From the NCBI GenBank assembly GCA_016869285.1, contig VGEN01000014.1, positions 1 to 46,518 on the forward strand: a stretch of 46,518 nt of DNA. The letters run 5' to 3'. Under the pieces are notes generated by a model, which was given only the letters and a program-made list of their open reading frames with translations, ran no database searches and was not told the origin of the DNA. Numbering within the stretch: the stretch's first letter is position 1; every line of letters begins with the position of its first letter. Source of the stretch: Alphaproteobacteria bacterium (GTDB taxonomy: Bacteria; Pseudomonadota; Alphaproteobacteria; SHVZ01). Below, piece by piece: positions 16,997 to 26,052 of the stretch. The position numbers were made by a program, and so were the translations under genes.

Positions 16997-17474
16997 GCGC
17001 ACTACCGCGTGGTGCTGACCAATCCGCCCTTCGGTCGCGAGCAGGGCTAGCGCATCGTCGGCGAGGATGGCGACATCGAGACCGGGCGCGAGGAATACAA
17101 CCGACCCGATTTCATCAGGGCGACGTCCACACTCTGCTCCGGCTGCCGACTGGGATCTTCTACAAGCCCGGCGTCAAGGAGAACGTGCTGTTGCTGTTCT
17201 TCGACTGCAAACCGGCCTCCGAGACGCCCTGGACGCGGGAACTCTGGATCTGCGATCTCCGGACCAACCAGTGGTTCACCTCGAAGGAACGGCCGATGAA
17301 GCGCGCCGACCTCGACGACTTCGTCGCCAGCTATGACGAGAGCCGGCGACCGGCGCGGACCTTCTGCCGCCACCCGATGAGATCGCCGCGGAGATCGTCG
17401 AAAGCCTCGAAGCGGCGCTCGACCGCTTCCGCAGGGTTGCGGCGAGCCTGCGCCCCATCGGCGAGGGCAGGTGA
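16997..17474 (+). pseudogene. hsdM fragment (type I restriction N6-adenine methyltransferase), decayed
   Basis: The catalytic motif NPPFG of an N6-adenine methyltransferase is at 17021-17035 in RVVLTNPPFGREQ. It is followed by a TAG and then RIVGEDGDIETGREEYNRPDF in the same frame. The sequence then jumps, with roughly 45 residues missing, to HTLLRLPTGIFYKPGVKENV and on through ELWICDLRTNQWF and RADLDDFVASY. A further shift near 17365 leads to EIAAEIVESLEAALDRF and a stop at 17472. The N-terminal half is absent. The fragment follows hsdS', the reverse of the normal hsdM-hsdS order, and ends 15 bp before tRNA-Asn. Confidence 0.8.
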
Positions 17475-17489
17475 GGGGGCATGGCGAAG

Positions 17490-17564
17490 TGGCTCCCGGG
17501 GAGGGATTCGAACCCCCGACCAAGCGGTTAACAGCCGCTTGCTCTACCGCTGAGCTACCCGGGA
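17490..17564 (-). tRNA. tRNA-Asn (anticodon GTT)
   Basis: On the reverse strand the gene begins TCCCGGGTAGCTCAG and ends CCCGGGAGCCA. The 7-bp acceptor stem is perfect, the discriminator is G, and CCA is encoded at 17490-17492. The anticodon loop reads CTGTTAAC, giving GTT. The T loop is GTTCGAATC. All arms fold, 75 nt including CCA. Its 3' end faces the restriction-modification relic. Confidence 0.97.
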
Positions 17565-17645
17565 CCGGTGCCTTGGCGAACGGCCGGGCTTATAGCAGGC
17601 TCGATCCGAGCCGCAAAATCCCGATTTGGGCCGCCCTCATGAGGC

Positions 17646-17719
17646 TGGAGGCCCGGGCCGGAATCGAACCGACGTACGAGGATTTGCAGTCCTCTGCATG
17701 GCCACTCTGCCACCGGGCC
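17646..17719 (-). tRNA. tRNA-Cys (anticodon GCA)
   Basis: On the reverse strand it begins GGCCCGGTGGCAGAGTGG and ends CCGGGCCTCCA, with a perfect 7-bp acceptor stem and encoded CCA (17646-17648). The anticodon loop CTGCAAA gives GCA. The discriminator base is U73, the identity element for cysteine. 74 nt. It lies 81 nt upstream of tRNA-Asn on the same strand and probably shares its transcript. Confidence 0.97.
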
Positions 17720-17758
17720 CGAGGCTCGGCTTGAAAGGGGCGCGAGCAGGGCCGCGGA

Positions 17759-17787
17759 CAATAGGTGCGGGGAGAGGGAGGGGTCAA
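17759..17787 (-). promoter_or_regulatory. probable promoter of the tRNA-Cys/tRNA-Asn unit
   Basis: Read on the reverse strand, CTTGACC (with TTGACC at 17787-17782) and CTATTG (17764-17759) are 17 bp apart. This is close to the alphaproteobacterial pattern CTTGAC-N17-CTATAT. The predicted start is about 33 nt before the tRNA-Cys 5' end. Confidence 0.55.
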
Positions 17788-17797
17788 GCGGCCGGCG

Positions 17798-17826
17798 TTG
17801 TCTCGGTTCCTGACCATCGGTATAAC
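17798..17826 (+). promoter_or_regulatory. probable promoter of the pcm-like/tolC unit
   Basis: TTGTCT (17798-17803) and TATAAC (17821-17826) have a 17-bp spacer. The predicted start lies about 40 nt before the methyltransferase ATG at 17873. It is arranged back to back with the tRNA promoter, about 10 bp between the -35 elements. Confidence 0.5.
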
Positions 17827-17872
17827 TGCCGCGCTCCTTGCTGCTGTGCAAAAGCATCCACGGATCTCTCTC

Positions 17873-18526
17873 ATGATCGACTTCGCTGCAGCGCGCCGCC
17901 ACATGGTCGATGGCCAGCTCCGCCCCAACCGGGTGACCTCGACGGGCCTGCTCGATGCCATGGGCGAGGTGCCGAGGGAGCTGTTCGTGCCAGCCGGCTC
18001 GCGCAGTATCGCTTATGTCGACGAGGATCTGGCGCTCGGCAACGGGCGTTTTCTGATCGAGCCTCTGACCTTCGCGCGCCTGGTCCAGGCGGCGGCGCCG
18101 CAACGGTATGACACGGCGCTCGATGTCGGCGGCGCCACCGGTTATTCCAGCGCGGTGCTGGCCAGGCTCTGCGCTTCGGTGGTGTCGCTGGAGCACGACA
18201 AAGTCCTCGGCGACCTGGCGGTGGCCGCGCTGAGGCAACTCGGCATCGACACCGTTGAGCAGGTATCCGGCCCTCTGGCCGAAGGGCACCTTAAGCGTGC
18301 GCCCTACAACGTCATCCTCATCAACGGCGCCGTCGACGAAGCGCCTGCGGCGCTGCTCGGACAGCTTGCCGAGGGCGGCCGTCTCGCAAGCGTGATCGGA
18401 ACCGGCCCGGTCGGCCGCGCTACCCTTTTCACCAAGCGCCGGGGCGTCGCGTCGCCGCGCGTGCTCTTCGATGCCGTGGTGCCGCCGCTCAAGGACTTCG
18501 CCAGGGAGCCTAGCTTCGTCTTCTAG
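17873..18526 (+). CDS. divergent protein-L-isoaspartate O-methyltransferase-like protein
   Basis: Protein of 217 residues in the isoaspartyl methyltransferase (PCMT) family, which methylates damaged Asp/Asn residues with S-adenosylmethionine. Start MIDFAAARRHMVDGQLRPN is typical of the alphaproteobacterial paralogue next to tolC. The SAM-binding segment is LDVGGATGYSSAVL, a variant of the G-x-G-x-G motif. The family motif ISQP that contacts the substrate is replaced by LIEP (in GRFLIEPLTF), so methyl-acceptor use may differ or be lost. A complete pcm lies at 45383-46027. ATG 17873 was chosen because the upstream part of the frame covers the promoter. Confidence 0.82.
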   Translation: MIDFAAARRHMVDGQLRPNRVTSTGLLDAMGEVPRELFVPAGSRSIAYVDEDLALGNGRFLIEPLTFARLVQAAAPQRYDTALDVGGATGYSSAVLARLCASVVSLEHDKVLGDLAVAALRQLGIDTVEQVSGPLAEGHLKRAPYNVILINGAVDEAPAALLGQLAEGGRLASVIGTGPVGRATLFTKRRGVASPRVLFDAVVPPLKDFAREPSFVF

Positions 18527-18593
18527 GCGGCTGCCACAGGATGCCGCCTGCCTACCCGTGATACTCAAGATTCCTCTCGTCCCGGATCACACG

Positions 18594-19973
18594 ATGCCCC
18601 GATCGATCTTCTCTGATCTCTTGCGCGCGACCGCGATCGCCGCCCTGCTGGCCTCTGCGAGCCCGGCCGTTCATGCCGAGACCCTCGAAGAAGCGCTGGC
18701 GCTCGCCTATGCGACGAACCCGACGCTGAATGCCCGCCGCGCCTCGCTTAGGGCGACGGACGAGAACGTGCCGCAGGCCGCCGCCGGCTGGCGGCCGACG
18801 GTCCGGCTCTCCGGTGCGATCGGCCGCCGCGATGTCGAGGTCGAGCTCAATGGCCGTCGAGTCACGAACGAAACGCGCGTCCCGGGGTCGACGGCGGTCA
18901 CCGTGACCCAGCCGATCTACCAAGGCGGCCGCACCATCGCCGGAACCCAGCGCGCCGAGGCGCAGGTCCAGGCTGAACGCGCTCGTCTGCTTGCCACCGA
19001 GCAGACGGTGTTCATCGGTGTGGTAACCAACTACGCGAATGTGCTCCGCGATCAGGCGATCGCGGAGCTGCGCGCCAACAATGAGCAGCGGCTCCGCCGC
19101 CAGCTCGAGGCGACCCAGGACCGATTTCGGGTCGGCGAAGTGACACGGACCGATGTCGCTCAGGCGGAGTCCCGCGTATCGCGCTCGAACGCCGATCGCA
19201 TCCTGGCCGAGGGCAACCTGACCGCCTCGCGCGCCCAGTACGCGCGATTTGTCGGTAAGGCGCCGGAAAACCTGGCAGAGCCGGCCGCTTCGGTGACGTT
19301 GCCGGCGAGCACGCGCGATGCGGCGGCAGCGGCCGAAAGGAACAACCCCAACGTGATGGCGGCCCAGTTCGAGGAGTCGGCGCAGCTGTTGCGCATCCGT
19401 GAGGTGCAAGGCGAGCTTCTTCCGGACCTCAATCTGGTCGGCGACGTCACGCGGACCCTCGATGCCAGCGCCCGCAACCAGACTCAGGACGCCTTTGGCG
19501 TGCAGGCGCAAGTGAGCATGCCTCTTTACGAGGCTGGTAGCGTTACCAGCCGCGTCCGCCAGGCGCGGGAGACGGCGACGCAGCGGCGGGTCGAGATCGA
19601 GGATTCGCGCCGCCAGGCCAGTGCCGATGCCACCACGGCCTTCGAGGCGCTGGAGACGGCCCAGGCAAGCCTTAAATCGCTTGAGCAGGAGATCCGGGCG
19701 GCGACGATTGCCCTCGAAGGCGTCCAGCAAGAGGCGAATGTCGGTTCCCGCACGGTCCTCGACGTTCTCGACTCGGAGCAGGAGCTTCTGGACGCCCAAG
19801 TCCGGCAGGTCACGGCCAAGCGCGATCGCCTGATTGCGACCTATCAGGTTCTGGCGGCGATCGGGCGGCTGAACGCCAAGGATCTCGCGCTGCCGATACA
19901 ACTCTACGACTTCGACGCCAACTATCAGCGCGTCCGGAACAAGTGGTGGGACTTGCCGAACGCGCTTCGGTGA
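18594..19973 (+). CDS. tolC: TolC-family outer-membrane channel protein
   Basis: Outer-membrane efflux/type I secretion channel, 459 residues, usual length. A signal peptide ends ASPAVHA-E at residue 28. The mature part starts ETLEEALALAYATNPTLNARRASLRA, the first OEP-family repeat, and a second repeat begins around ERNNPNVMAAQFEESAQLLRIREVQGELLPDL. Long Ala/Gln/Arg-rich helices form the periplasmic tunnel, and beta-strand segments such as TAVTVTQPIYQGG and FGVQAQVSMPLYEAG form the barrel. It follows the pcm-like gene by 67 nt, a common alphaproteobacterial arrangement. It would partner with inner-membrane pumps encoded elsewhere. Confidence 0.94.
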   Translation: MPRSIFSDLLRATAIAALLASASPAVHAETLEEALALAYATNPTLNARRASLRATDENVPQAAAGWRPTVRLSGAIGRRDVEVELNGRRVTNETRVPGSTAVTVTQPIYQGGRTIAGTQRAEAQVQAERARLLATEQTVFIGVVTNYANVLRDQAIAELRANNEQRLRRQLEATQDRFRVGEVTRTDVAQAESRVSRSNADRILAEGNLTASRAQYARFVGKAPENLAEPAASVTLPASTRDAAAAAERNNPNVMAAQFEESAQLLRIREVQGELLPDLNLVGDVTRTLDASARNQTQDAFGVQAQVSMPLYEAGSVTSRVRQARETATQRRVEIEDSRRQASADATTAFEALETAQASLKSLEQEIRAATIALEGVQQEANVGSRTVLDVLDSEQELLDAQVRQVTAKRDRLIATYQVLAAIGRLNAKDLALPIQLYDFDANYQRVRNKWWDLPNALR

Positions 19974-20047
19974 CTTCGGCAAAAGCGCTCTGGTATTCGG
20001 CAAGCCTTTGATTTAGGCTGCCCCGCGGCCGTTCCCGACTGGAAGCC

Positions 20048-20650
20048 ATGAGCGATCCGAAGACTCAAGAACCGTCAATGGAGGAGATCCTTGCGTCGAT
20101 CCGGCGCATCATCTCCGAAGACGGCACCCCCGAAGGCGAGGCGGCTAAACCTGAGGCGGCAGCAACGCCGGCCCCCGCTCCGGCCGCGGCCGCTCCGCCT
20201 CCACCCCCTCCGCCGCCGGTTGCGGCCGCAGCGCCGCCGCCCCCTCCACCCGCTCCGCCGGTTGCCGAGGATGTTCTCGAACTGACCGAGCCGATCGACG
20301 AGGTCGTCAACCTCGCCCGGCCGGAAGACGACAAGGTCCCGCCGTTGTTCGACGAGCAGCGGGGTAGGGCCGCGCCGCCGCCACCGCCGCAGGCGATGCC
20401 GTTCGCCGGGCTGATTTCGCCACCCCAGGCCGACCAGACCGTCAGCCACTTCTCGAACCTGCACGACGCGCTGAGCGGACCCGAGACGCCGATCGGCGCC
20501 GGCTACAAGACGCTGGAACAGATGACGGTCGAGGTCATGCGGCCGATGCTGAAGGAGTGGCTCGACACGCATCTGCCGGCGATGGTCGAGCGGCTGGTGC
20601 AGGAAGAAATCGAGCGCATGGTACATCGCGCCACACAGCCGCGCCGTTGA
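20048..20650 (+). CDS. popZ: PopZ-like polar organising protein (DUF2497)
   Basis: Cytoplasmic scaffold of 200 residues that self-assembles at cell poles and anchors ParB-parS in alphaproteobacteria. The N-terminal client-binding helix is EPSMEEILASIRRIISED (residues 8-25). A linker of about 55 residues is almost only Pro, Ala and Val with long Pro runs, followed by acidic and Pro-rich parts. The C-terminal oligomerisation helices are EQMTVEVMRPMLKEWLDTHLP and MVERLVQEEIERMV. The gene lies between tolC and valS, as in many relatives. The linker is richer in Pro and less acidic than the Caulobacter one. Confidence 0.9.
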   Translation: MSDPKTQEPSMEEILASIRRIISEDGTPEGEAAKPEAAATPAPAPAAAAPPPPPPPPVAAAAPPPPPPAPPVAEDVLELTEPIDEVVNLARPEDDKVPPLFDEQRGRAAPPPPPQAMPFAGLISPPQADQTVSHFSNLHDALSGPETPIGAGYKTLEQMTVEVMRPMLKEWLDTHLPAMVERLVQEEIERMVHRATQPRR

Positions 20651-20682
20651 TTTTCTCCGCCCTTCAGCCGTAGACCCGTTTC

Positions 20683-23322
20683 ATGCTCGAGAAGACCTAT
20701 CGGCCCGACCAGGTCGAGGCCAAGCATTACGCCGAGTGGGAAAGCTCGGGCGCGTTCGCGGCTCACGCGGACTCGAATGCCGAGCCCTACACAATCATCA
20801 TGCCGCCGCCGAACGTCACCGGCAGCCTGCATGTCGGCCATTCGCTGACCTTCACCGTTCAGGATGTGCTGATCCGCTATCGCCGCATGCGCGGCCGCGA
20901 CACGCTCTGGCAGCCGGGCACCGATCATGCCGGCATTGCCACGCAGATGGTGGTTGAGCGCGAGCTCGCGAAGGAGAAGAAGACACGCCAGGAAATGGGT
21001 CGCGAAAAATTCCTGGAGCGCGTCTGGGAGTGGAAGGCCGAGTCCGGCGGCACGATCCTGCGCCAGCTTCGCCGCCTCGGCGCCTCGGCCGACTGGGCGC
21101 GCGAGGTCTTCACCATGGACGAAGGCCCGAACGCCGCCGTCCGCAAGGTCTTCGTCGATCTCTACAAGCAGGGCCTGATCTACAAGGCCAAGCGCCTGGT
21201 CAACTGGGACCCCAAGCTCAAGACCGCGATCTCCGATCTCGAGGTCGAGCAGACCGAGGTGAAGGGCCACCTCTGGCATCTCAAATATCCGATCGAGGGT
21301 ATGGATCGCTTCATCGTCGTCGCGACGACACGTCCCGAGACCATGCTGGGCGACACCGGTGTCGCCGTGCATCCCGACGATGCGCGCTACAAGGATCTGG
21401 TCGGCCGCCACGCAATCCTGCCGCTGGTCGGCCGGCGCCTGCCGATCGTCGCCGACGAATACTCCGATCCCGAGAAGGGCACCGGCGCCGTCAAGATGAC
21501 GCCGGCGCACGACTTCAACGATTTCGAGGTCGGCAAGCGCCACTCGCTCGAGCTCGTCAACATCATGGACGAGAACGCGCATCTGAATGACAGCGTACCG
21601 GCGGCCTACCGCGGCATGGAGCGGTTCGCGGCGCGCAAGAAGATCGTTGCCGATCTCGAAGCGCTCGGTCTCGTCGAGAAGATCGAGCCGAACACGCACA
21701 TGGTGCCGCATGGCGACCGCTCGGGCGTGCCGATCGAGCCCTTCCTCTCCGACCAGTGGTATCTCGACGCGGCGACCCTGGCGAAGCCGGCGATCGAAGC
21801 GGTGGAGACGGGAAAAACCCGCATCGTGCCGAAGCAGTTCGAGGCCGTGTACTTCGAATGGATGCGCAACATCCAGCCCTGGAACATCTCGCGCCAGCTC
21901 TGGTGGGGTCACCAGATCCCCGCGTGGTACGGGCCGGACGGCAAGGTCTTCGTCGAGCTGACCGAGGCCGAGGCGCACGCCGCCGCCAAGGCGCACTACA
22001 ACGCGACGGCGACGCTCAGGCGCGACTCCGACGTGCTCGACACCTGGTTCTCCTCCGGCCTGTGGCCGTTCTCGACGCTCGGTTGGCCGAACGAGACCAA
22101 GGAGCTCAAGCGCTACTACCCGGGCGACGTGCTGGTTACCGGCACGGACATCCTCTTTTTCTGGGTCGCCCGGATGATGATGTTCGGCATCCACTTCATG
22201 GGCGAGGTGCCGTTCCGCGACGTCTATCTCCACGGCCTCGTCCGCGACGAGCGCGGCCAGAAGATGTCGAAGACCAAGGGAAACGTCATCGATCCCCTGG
22301 ACCTGGTCGATGCCTATGGCGCGGACGCGCTCCGCTTCACCATCGCCGCCTCGATCAGCCAGGGACGCGACATCAAGCTCGCCAAGGCGAAGGTCGAGAG
22401 CTATCGCAACTTCGCGACCAAGATCTGGAACGCCGCGCGCTTCGCCGAGATGAATGGCTGCAAGCCGGTCGCCGGTTTCGATCCGTCATCGGCGACGCTG
22501 ACGCTCAACCGTTGGATCGCGACCGAGATCGCGGACCTCTCGGGCAAGGTCACCGCGAGCCTCGACGACTATCGCCTAAACGAGGCGGCGATGGGCCTCT
22601 ATCACGGGCTCTGGGGTACTTTCTGCGACTGGTATCTGGAGTTTGCCAAGCCGGTGCTGACCGGAAGCGACGCCGCCGCCGCGGCGGAGACCAAGGCGAC
22701 GACCGCCTGGGCGCTCGACGCGCTGATGCATCTGCTGCACCCGATCATGCCGTTCCTGACCGAGGAGATTCACGCGCAGTCGGGCGCCGCCGGCCGGTTG
22801 ATCACCGGCGAATGGCCGTTGCCCAAAAATGGCTGGATCGACCGCAAGGCCCAGGCCGAGCTCGGCTGGGTGGTGAAGCTGATCTCCGAGATCCGCTCGG
22901 TCCGCTCCGAGATGAACGTGCCGCCCTCGGTGACGCTGAAGCTGCAGGTCAAGGATGCCGGCGCGGAGACGAAGCAGCGTCTCGTCCGGCATGACGACCT
23001 CATCCGTCGCCTTGCCCGGGTCGAGACTCCGGTGGAAGTCGGCGAGATCGAGAAGACCGCAGCGCAGGTCGTGGTCGAGGAGGCGACCTTTGCCCTTCCG
23101 CTCGCCGGCGTCATCGACCTCGCGGCCGAGCGGACGCGCCTCTCCAAGGAGATCGACAAGCTTTCAGGTGAGATCGGCAAGATCGACGCCAAGCTCGGCA
23201 ATGCCAGCTTCGTTGCCAAGGCGCCGCCGGAGGTCGTCGAGGAGCAGCGCGAGCGCCGGGCGGAGACTGATCAGGCGCTCTCGAAGCTCCGCCAGGCGCT
23301 CGATCGGATCAGGGCGGCCTGA
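20683..23322 (+). CDS. valS: valyl-tRNA synthetase
   Basis: Class I aminoacyl-tRNA synthetase charging tRNA-Val, 879 residues. The HIGH motif appears as HVGH (residues 50-53) after PPPNVTGSL, and KMSKS appears as KMSKT near 527-531. The editing domain includes TTRPETMLGDTGVAVHP. The C-terminal coiled-coil (VIDLAAERTRLSKEIDKL onward) that binds tRNA is complete. The start is 32 nt after popZ. Essential housekeeping gene; no abnormality seen. Confidence 0.97.
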   Translation: MLEKTYRPDQVEAKHYAEWESSGAFAAHADSNAEPYTIIMPPPNVTGSLHVGHSLTFTVQDVLIRYRRMRGRDTLWQPGTDHAGIATQMVVERELAKEKKTRQEMGREKFLERVWEWKAESGGTILRQLRRLGASADWAREVFTMDEGPNAAVRKVFVDLYKQGLIYKAKRLVNWDPKLKTAISDLEVEQTEVKGHLWHLKYPIEGMDRFIVVATTRPETMLGDTGVAVHPDDARYKDLVGRHAILPLVGRRLPIVADEYSDPEKGTGAVKMTPAHDFNDFEVGKRHSLELVNIMDENAHLNDSVPAAYRGMERFAARKKIVADLEALGLVEKIEPNTHMVPHGDRSGVPIEPFLSDQWYLDAATLAKPAIEAVETGKTRIVPKQFEAVYFEWMRNIQPWNISRQLWWGHQIPAWYGPDGKVFVELTEAEAHAAAKAHYNATATLRRDSDVLDTWFSSGLWPFSTLGWPNETKELKRYYPGDVLVTGTDILFFWVARMMMFGIHFMGEVPFRDVYLHGLVRDERGQKMSKTKGNVIDPLDLVDAYGADALRFTIAASISQGRDIKLAKAKVESYRNFATKIWNAARFAEMNGCKPVAGFDPSSATLTLNRWIATEIADLSGKVTASLDDYRLNEAAMGLYHGLWGTFCDWYLEFAKPVLTGSDAAAAAETKATTAWALDALMHLLHPIMPFLTEEIHAQSGAAGRLITGEWPLPKNGWIDRKAQAELGWVVKLISEIRSVRSEMNVPPSVTLKLQVKDAGAETKQRLVRHDDLIRRLARVETPVEVGEIEKTAAQVVVEEATFALPLAGVIDLAAERTRLSKEIDKLSGEIGKIDAKLGNASFVAKAPPEVVEEQRERRAETDQALSKLRQALDRIRAA

Positions 23323-23365
23323 GGCGCGGTTTCGCGCGCTCCGGCGCCGTGACCGTCTGTCTGAG

Positions 23366-24061
23366 CTAAGACGCTTTCAGCCTCTCCCTGATCCTGTCCG
23401 CATAGGCAACCAGGTTGGCGTGCTTTGCCGTGCCGGCCTTGAGCGGGCTCTCGACCGGCGCGTGCAGGATGTTGATCAGCGAGCCGGCGGCGCTGGCGTC
23501 GAGCGAGGTCGGCTTGTCGCCGAGCATATAGGGTCGGTCTCCGAGCAGGGTCGCGAGCGCGGCGACATCGCGGAGGCCGAGGCCGTAGATCTCTTCAGGG
23601 CTGTGCCGGAGCGTGCCCTGGCCGTGCAGCGTGCGCGCGACGCCGCGGCGGACCAGAGAAGGGATGATCAGGCGCAACGGGGCAGGCAGGAAACCGAAGA
23701 CCAGCGGTCGGAAGACCCGCCAGCCGGAATCGTCGATCCAGCGCGAATAAACGATGGTCCAGTAGAGGCTCTCCTCGAGCATGCGCTGCCAGGCATGGAG
23801 ATTCGCCTTCTCGCCGGCGCTCAGGTGGCCGTCGAGCGGGTCGCCGTACTTGGCTTTCAGATACTCGATGATGAAGCGGGAGTCGGCGACGATCCTGCCG
23901 TCATCCTCGATGATCGGAAGCTGGCGTTTCGGCGCTTTTCGTACGTCGCCGCGCTTTTTCTGGAAAGGGTGGCCGGCAAGGCGGAGATAGGTCTCCATCT
24001 TGAGGCAGAAGGGGCTCGGATCGAAGCCGAAGGCGTCGCCGAAATGGTAGAGCGTTATCAT
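23366..24061 (-). CDS. glutathione S-transferase family protein
   Basis: Protein of 231 residues with an N-terminal thioredoxin-like fold ([30 protein letters not shown]) and [21 protein letters not shown], the region that normally binds glutathione. An all-helical C-terminal domain follows, with the N-capping-like stretch [11 protein letters not shown]. The pattern resembles the metaxin/FAXC-like branch of the superfamily more than classical detoxifying enzymes, so activity is uncertain. It converges on valS and is divergent from ilvD (70-bp gap). Confidence 0.82.
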   Translation of the reverse strand: MITLYHFGDAFGFDPSPFCLKMETYLRLAGHPFQKKRGDVRKAPKRQLPIIEDDGRIVADSRFIIEYLKAKYGDPLDGHLSAGEKANLHAWQRMLEESLYWTIVYSRWIDDSGWRVFRPLVFGFLPAPLRLIIPSLVRRGVARTLHGQGTLRHSPEEIYGLGLRDVAALATLLGDRPYMLGDKPTSLDASAAGSLINILHAPVESPLKAGTAKHANLVAYADRIRERLKAS

Positions 24062-24131
24062 CGAGAAAGCCTACACAGCGCCGCGCTGCAGCGCTATCGT
24101 TTGCCTCCCTCTCTCCAGAGCTAAGAGATCC

Positions 24132-25871
24132 ATGGCCGCGAAGAAGTCCACGTCGAAGGGTTTCGACAAGTCCCGCCTGCCGTCGCGCTACACCAGCGTC
24201 GGTCCGAAATCGGCACCGCACCGCGCCTTCTACTACGCGATCGGCATGACCGACAAAGAGGTGGCGCAGCCCTTCGTCGGCGTCGCCACCACCTGGAACG
24301 AGGCCGCGCCCTGCAACATCGCGCTCGGCCGCCAGGCCCAGGCAGTCAAGAAGGGGGTGAAGGCCGCCGGCGGCACACCGCGCGAGTTCACGACGATCAC
24401 GGTCACCGACGGCATCGCCATGGGCCATGCCGGCATGAAGTCCTCGCTGGTCAGCCGCGAGGTGATCGCGGACTCGGTCGAGCTCACCATGCGCGGCCAT
24501 TGCTACGACGCGCTGGTGGGCCTCGCCGGCTGCGACAAGTCGCTGCCCGGCATGATGATGGTGATGGCGCGGCTCAACGTGCCCTCGGTCTTCGTCTATG
24601 GCGGCTCGATCATGCCCGGCAAGTACAAGGGCCGGGACCTGACGATCCAGGACGTGTTCGAGGCGGTCGGCGGCCACGCCGCCGGTACGATCTCCGACAA
24701 GGACCTTTCCGAGATCGAGCATGCCGCCTGCCCGACCGCGGGCGCCTGCGGCGGCCAGTTCACCGCCAACACCATGGCCTGCGTCTCCGAGGCGATCGGG
24801 CTCGCGCTGCCCGGCTCGGCGGGGGCACCCGCGCCCTATGACAGCCGGGACGCGCTCTGCGAGCAGTCGGGCGAAGCGGTCATGAAGCTCCTGAAGCTCA
24901 ACCTCCGCCCGCGCGACATCATCACACGGAAGGCGCTCGAGAATGCGGCGATGGTGGTGGCGGCCTCCGGCGGCTCGACCAATGCCGGGCTGCATCTGCC
25001 GGCGATCGCGCATGAGGTCGGCATCGATTTCGACCTGCATGCTGTGGCGAAGATCTTCAAGTCGACGCCCTATATCGGCGACCTCAAGCCGGGCGGCAAA
25101 TATGTCGCCAAGGATCTCTACGAGGTCGGCGGCGTGCCGATCCTGATGAAGGCGTTGCTCGACGGCGGCTTCCTGCATGGCGATTGCATCACGGTCACCG
25201 GCAAGACCATTGCAGAGAATCTACGCGGCGTGGTGGTTCCGAAGAACCAGGACGTGGTGCGCACGACCAAGAACCCGATCACCAAGACCGGCGGCGTCGT
25301 CGGCCTCAAGGGCAACATCGCCCCGCAGGGCGCGATCGTGAAGGTCGCCGGCATGAAGAACCTCGTCTTCAAGGGCCCGGCGCGGGTCTTCGACTGCGAG
25401 GAGGACTGCTTCGAGACCGTGCAGAAAAAGAAATACAAGGCGGGCGAGGTGCTGGTGATCCGCTACGAAGGCCCGCGCGGCGGCCCCGGCATGCGCGAGA
25501 TGCTGGCGACGACGGCGGCGCTCTACGGCCAGGGCGCCGGCGACAAGGTGGCGCTGATCACCGATGGGCGTTTCTCGGGCGCGACGCGCGGCTTCTGCAT
25601 CGGCCATGTCGGGCCGGAGGCCGCGGTCGGCGGACCGATCGCGCTGATCAAGAACGGCGACATCATCACCATCGACGCGGTCAAAGGCACGCTCGACGTC
25701 GCGCTCTCCAAAGCCGAGCTCGCCAAGCGCCGGAAGGCGTGGAAGCCGCGCAGCCACGACTCCCAGTCGGGCACGCTGTGGAAATACGCCCAGACCGTCG
25801 GCGACGCCGAGAAGGGCGCGGTGACGCATCCCGGCGCCAAGAAGGAGATCCGCGCTTATGCGGATATCTGA
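24132..25871 (+). CDS. ilvD: dihydroxy-acid dehydratase
   Basis: Fe-S enzyme of branched-chain amino acid biosynthesis: dehydrates 2,3-dihydroxyisovalerate and 2,3-dihydroxy-3-methylvalerate to the 2-keto acids. Length 579 residues. The three cluster Cys are Cys61 (AAPCNIA), Cys134 (GCDKSLPGM) and Cys206 ([10 protein letters not shown]). A Lys-binding metal motif DKSLPG and the C-terminal [14 protein letters not shown] segment are intact. Within IlvD/Edd dehydratases a sugar-acid dehydratase is the alternative, but the length and CDKSLPGM context favour IlvD. No leader peptide or attenuator is visible in the short upstream gap. Confidence 0.93.
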   Translation: MAAKKSTSKGFDKSRLPSRYTSVGPKSAPHRAFYYAIGMTDKEVAQPFVGVATTWNEAAPCNIALGRQAQAVKKGVKAAGGTPREFTTITVTDGIAMGHAGMKSSLVSREVIADSVELTMRGHCYDALVGLAGCDKSLPGMMMVMARLNVPSVFVYGGSIMPGKYKGRDLTIQDVFEAVGGHAAGTISDKDLSEIEHAACPTAGACGGQFTANTMACVSEAIGLALPGSAGAPAPYDSRDALCEQSGEAVMKLLKLNLRPRDIITRKALENAAMVVAASGGSTNAGLHLPAIAHEVGIDFDLHAVAKIFKSTPYIGDLKPGGKYVAKDLYEVGGVPILMKALLDGGFLHGDCITVTGKTIAENLRGVVVPKNQDVVRTTKNPITKTGGVVGLKGNIAPQGAIVKVAGMKNLVFKGPARVFDCEEDCFETVQKKKYKAGEVLVIRYEGPRGGPGMREMLATTAALYGQGAGDKVALITDGRFSGATRGFCIGHVGPEAAVGGPIALIKNGDIITIDAVKGTLDVALSKAELAKRRKAWKPRSHDSQSGTLWKYAQTVGDAEKGAVTHPGAKKEIRAYADI

Positions 25872-25908
25872 GGTATGAAGCGCACTCACGAACCCTCTCC
25901 CGCGTCAT

Positions 25909-26013
25909 AAGCCGGGGAGGGTAGGGTGGGGGCCGAGCGAAGCGAGGGAACATCGATGCCGGACTGACCGTTTCCTCGCTTTGCTCGGCCCCCACCCCAA
26001 CCCTCCCCCGGCT
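25909..26013. repeat. long REP-like inverted repeat between ilvD and the mlrC-like gene
   Basis: A left arm at 25909-25950 (aagccggggagggtagggtg and following gggccgagcgaagcgaggga) is nearly the reverse complement of the right arm at 25971-26013, with about 42-bp arms and a 20-bp loop. Shorter ccctctcc/ggagaggg segments extend pairing outward. The core belongs to the same family as the repeats at 84-212 and 5061-5166. Its position after ilvD suggests a terminator-like or mRNA-stabilising role. Confidence 0.75.
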
Positions 26014-26052
26014 TCGCCAGGAGAGGGCGCGCATTCACGATAGGAATTTTAC

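Noticed and set aside
20150..20280. Simple-sequence DNA repeat in popZ
   Set aside because: The repetition is only at the protein level, from Pro and Ala codons; it is an in-frame linker rather than an independent repeat element.
20503..22233. 576-codon reverse-strand frame over popZ and valS
   Set aside because: It is a shadow of valS; the His/Asp/Arg-rich composition is typical of antisense GC-rich frames.
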